From JBCBZH01 sp039815415 (lineage in GTDB: Bacteria > Bacteroidota > Rhodothermia > Rhodothermales > Rubricoccaceae), in NCBI GenBank assembly GCA_039815415.1, contig JBCBZH010000009.1:1-36171 (forward strand): DNA of 36,171 nt. The letters run 5' to 3'. Below the pieces are notes generated by a model. That model was not told where the DNA came from. It saw only the letters and a list, made by a program, of their open reading frames with translations, and made no database searches. Of the stretch, positions 34,353 to 36,171 are shown piece after piece. The first letter of the stretch is position 1; each line of letters starts with the position of its first letter. Position numbers and translations under genes: made by a program.

Positions 34353-34653
34353 GGGCGCCGAGCTTGAGGAAGTCCATCAGGCCGATGTGTTTTTTGCGCA
34401 CGTCGCGGAGGATGGCTGTCGCTTTGCGGGTGGGCGTGTTATCGACCGTGAAGAACTCACGCCCAAAGTCGCACGCCATGCGAGGCAGGGCGCCGGTCAT
34501 GTGGGGCGAGTGGAGCAAATGAACGGCATTCTGGAAGGCCTTCATGTCCTGCATGACATAACTGGCATCGAGAGCTGTCCGGTAGGCGCTGAGCTTCGCC
34601 TTGGACGTATCGCCCGCTGCGATGGCATCCAGCGCCGTCTGCGCGGCCAGGCC
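34333..34653 (-). CDS. fixC: FixC-type ETF:quinone oxidoreductase, C-terminal fragment
   Basis: The reverse-strand frame ends at a TAG (34333-34335). It reads back through LAAQTALDAIAAGDTSKAKL, LDASYVMQDMKAFQNAVHLL and FGREFFTVDN to about 34653, all typical of the C-terminus of FixC-family FAD-dependent oxidoreductases (full length about 430 residues). Upstream of about 34653 the frame continues (GRERTRG...) but family resemblance stops abruptly and the DNA changes character. About 105 residues remain, so most of the gene, including the FAD-binding Rossmann fold, is missing. This marks the junction with the eukaryote-like segment. Confidence 0.85.
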   Translation of the reverse strand, partial: GLAAQTALDAIAAGDTSKAKLSAYRTALDASYVMQDMKAFQNAVHLLHSPHMTGALPRMACDFGREFFTVDNTPTRKATAILRDVRKKHIGLMDFLKLGARAGRNL

Positions 34654-34854
34654 TCTCCCTCTCGTGTTTGGACCCCCACTGACCCGGTCCTCCCCCTCCG
34701 GTCACGCGCGCGTGCCTCTGTTTCCGCGCCTGTGCTCGCGCGCACGCCGTTACTCACCGACGCCTCGCGCCCTCGCTCGCCGGCGCCCACCCGACCGCCC
34801 TACTGACCAATATACCGATCTACCGATCTACCGATCTACCGATCCACCGAGCAG
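34654..34854 (+). other. 3' part of a spliceosomal intron (eukaryote-like)
   Basis: No coding signal of the bacterial type. The end has a branch-point consensus TACTGAC (34801-34807), 48 bases before an AG (34853-34854), with four copies of TACCGATC between. The exon that follows opens with GH2 beta-galactosidase sequence in frame. The intron's 5' splice site is not present: the sequence starts at the junction near 34654, so either it is truncated or the junction lies within it. Confidence 0.65.
34813..34844 (+). repeat. Tandem repeat, four copies of TACCGATC
   Basis: Four exact 8-base copies in a row, then a degenerate CACCGAGCAG that includes the splice acceptor. The repeat sits between the candidate branch point and the acceptor of the intron. 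Confidence 0.85.
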
Positions 34855-35560
34855 GGTGGGCCTTCGCGTGCTCCTGCCGGGCGGGTTCTCCTCGATCAGG
34901 TGGTTCGGCCGCGGCCCGCACGAGAACTACCCCGACAGGAAGGCCTCGGCCGTCGTCGGCAGACACGCCTCCTCCGTGTCGGAGCAGCTGACGCCCTACG
35001 TCAGGCCCGGGGAGTGCGGCGGCAGGACGGATGTGCGCTGGTTGGAGCTCAGCCGCCCGCTCCGCCGCAGGGCGGTCGGGGCTGCCGGTCCCCCTTCGCC
35101 CGCGCCGTCGTCGTCTCCTCCCTCTGGCCCGGCCGGCGCCTGGGAACCTGCTATCCTCTTCGCGGTCCCCGCCACCGCCGCCGCCACCGCCGCCGCCGCG
35201 GCATCGTCGGGGCCACGAGAGGTGGACGGGGCGGGGGGCGTCGAATGCGAGCGTGAGGCTGGAGGCGCCGACGAGCAGCGCCGGTCGTCTCCGCTGTTCT
35301 CGTTCAGCGCGCTGCCCTACCTGGCCGAGGACCTTGCCGGGGTCATGCATCCGGAGGAGCTCCTCCCGCGCCCGTTCACCGCCGTCAACCTGGACCACCG
35401 GCTTATGGGCGTCGGCGGCGATGACTCTTGGAGCGCCTGCGTCCACGACGAATACCTCGTGCGGCCCGGGCGGTTCGGCTTTTCTTTCGCGCTGTCCCCG
35501 TTCTGGCGCCGCGGCGGCAGCAGTATCAGCGGCAGCGCTGGAGACGAAGGAGGGTCGTAG
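34855..35560 (+). CDS. GH2 beta-galactosidase, C-terminal exon (eukaryote-like), partial
   Basis: After the acceptor the frame reads VGLRVLLPGGFSSIRWFGRG then PHENYPDRK and PYVRPGECGGRTDVRWLEL, the signature of GH2 beta-galactosidase domain 5. Later come SPLFSFSALPYLAEDLAGV, HPEELLPRPFTAVNLDHRLM and GVGGDDSWSACVHDEYL, which end the LacZ-type fold; the TAG is at 35558-35560. Between them are about 75 extra residues rich in Ala, Pro and Arg, partly encoded by GCC repeats, either an in-frame insertion or an unspliced stop-free intron. The catalytic domain is not in the window. The source is eukaryotic, perhaps algal, by intron and composition; no species can be named. Confidence 0.8.
35166..35207 (+). 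repeat. GCC/ACC trinucleotide repeat in the GH2 exon
   Basis: A run of GCC and ACC triplets encodes the alanine-rich stretch in the middle of the exon. A second GGC-type run lies just after the stop (about 35562-35586). Triplet repeats of this kind are common in high-GC eukaryotic genomes and absent from the bacterial part. Confidence 0.8.
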
Positions 35561-36171
35561 CTGCGGCGGCGGCGGCGGCGGCGGGGGGTCGGAGTCGAAG
35601 GTGATGGAGAGGAGGACGCCCGCACCGATGGTGTCAGTCAGGGTCGCTCCGAGTATCGCATTGAAAAACCGTCGCGGCACGGGGGAGAAAGGGGCGCGCT
35701 GGATGGGGTGGACGCGTCGGGAGCGTGTGATGTGGTTGTGCCACTGTTTGGGATTGGGGATGGTCGTGGGAGTGCTGGAGGTCGGGCCGGTGTAAAACAA
35801 AATCGCCGCAAACTCCGATCTGCTCCCCGTACAGCTTCCGTGTGCTACTCCGCCCATTCGCCAGCGTACACGTCGTACCTTCCTCCACGCTGCACGCTCG
35901 CACCTGCCGCAAGCGCTAGAGGAAAGCGCGGTTCTTGGACCAGATTGTTGAAGTGTGGATGGAGTACTTTACTTCGAACAACAGCGTCATGGTACGTAGT
36001 GGTGTATGGTTGATTTGATTCCTAGAAAACACCAGGTGCCTACGCCGGAGTGAGTATCTTGTACGAAGTAACTTTCGCCTCGGATGTGTGTTTGAGGCGA
36101 CGCATGAAAACACGCACCAAGGAATGAGATACTCCGGAGTACGAGTAGCAAGCTTGAAGTGCAGATGGAAC
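35561..36171. other. 3' flank of the GH2 gene, eukaryote-like, no gene seen
   Basis: 611 bases after the GH2 stop. A GGC repeat comes first; the sequence then becomes less GC-rich to the eye, especially after 35,780. Frames there are short and without family features. A 7-base inverted repeat TCGCCTC...GAGGCGA occurs at 36075-36100, and a palindromic ACTCCGGAGT near 36,131-36,140. The region could be 3' UTR followed by intergenic DNA. I cannot place a polyadenylation site with confidence. Confidence 0.55.

Noticed and set aside
34820..35857. A 345-residue reverse open frame with glycine and arginine runs
   Set aside because: Antisense to the GH2 exon, which has several conserved blocks; the runs come from the triplet repeats.

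Overview
Positions 1 to about 34,650 are a compact, GC-rich, intron-free bacterial chromosome segment. The rest, to 36,171, is eukaryote-like DNA joined to it. The bacterial part looks like a marine member of the Rhodothermota/Bacteroidota line. This is inferred from OstA-, LptC- and LptB-type lipopolysaccharide export genes, many lipobox lipoproteins, a DPP-IV-type S9 peptidase, a Bacillus-type heme A synthase with a cysteine pair, FixC/FixX electron transfer, and start codons without visible Shine-Dalgarno sequences. I cannot fix the genus from sequence alone.

Layout. 1-302: truncated ECF sigma factor, divergent from a secreted serine hydrolase with tandem C-terminal repeats and a lipoprotein (460-4198). 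4396-6106: heme A synthase and an NRDE/TANGO2-family protein. 5980-8481: reverse-strand lipoprotein, membrane protein and phosphoglucomutase-family enzyme. 8635-10018: heme O synthase and a YqaA-like membrane protein. 10041-14968: reverse-strand cluster of dihydroorotase, macro-domain protein, class V aminotransferase and M28 peptidase. 15083-19266: lipoprotein, DPP-IV-like peptidase and glycosidase-like lipoprotein. 19224-25558: histidine kinase, release factor 1, lipoprotein, GlmS and DAHP synthase. 25645-29379: small lipoprotein and the lptC-ostA-lptB operon. 29604-31749: three-gene partner-switching module (STAS protein, anti-sigma kinase, receiver-PP2C phosphatase). 31789-34653: DUF4349 lipoprotein, glutaryl-CoA dehydrogenase, FixX and the last third or less of FixC.

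The genes group into a few functions: heme A supply for cytochrome oxidase (ctaA, ctaB), hexosamine supply for the envelope (glmS, and probably the glmM-like gene), LPS export, a stress or sigma-factor switch, and acyl-CoA oxidation feeding quinone through ETF (gcdH, fixCX).

The most striking signal is a 9-mer, GCCAGCTCG. I count 37 exact copies on the two strands in the bacterial part, about one per 0.9 kb, and none in the eukaryote-like part. Many lie between genes or at gene ends, often extended to CGCCAGCTCGAG, and several form inverted pairs that look like transcription terminators. Spacing and behaviour resemble the DNA uptake sequences of Neisseria and Haemophilus, but the word is different. 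Other points of interest are a 7-bp tandem repeat at the start of the histidine kinase, a probable frameshift in the macro-domain gene, and the bacterial/eukaryotic junction, which cuts fixC and is followed by an intron end and a terminal exon of a GH2 beta-galactosidase.
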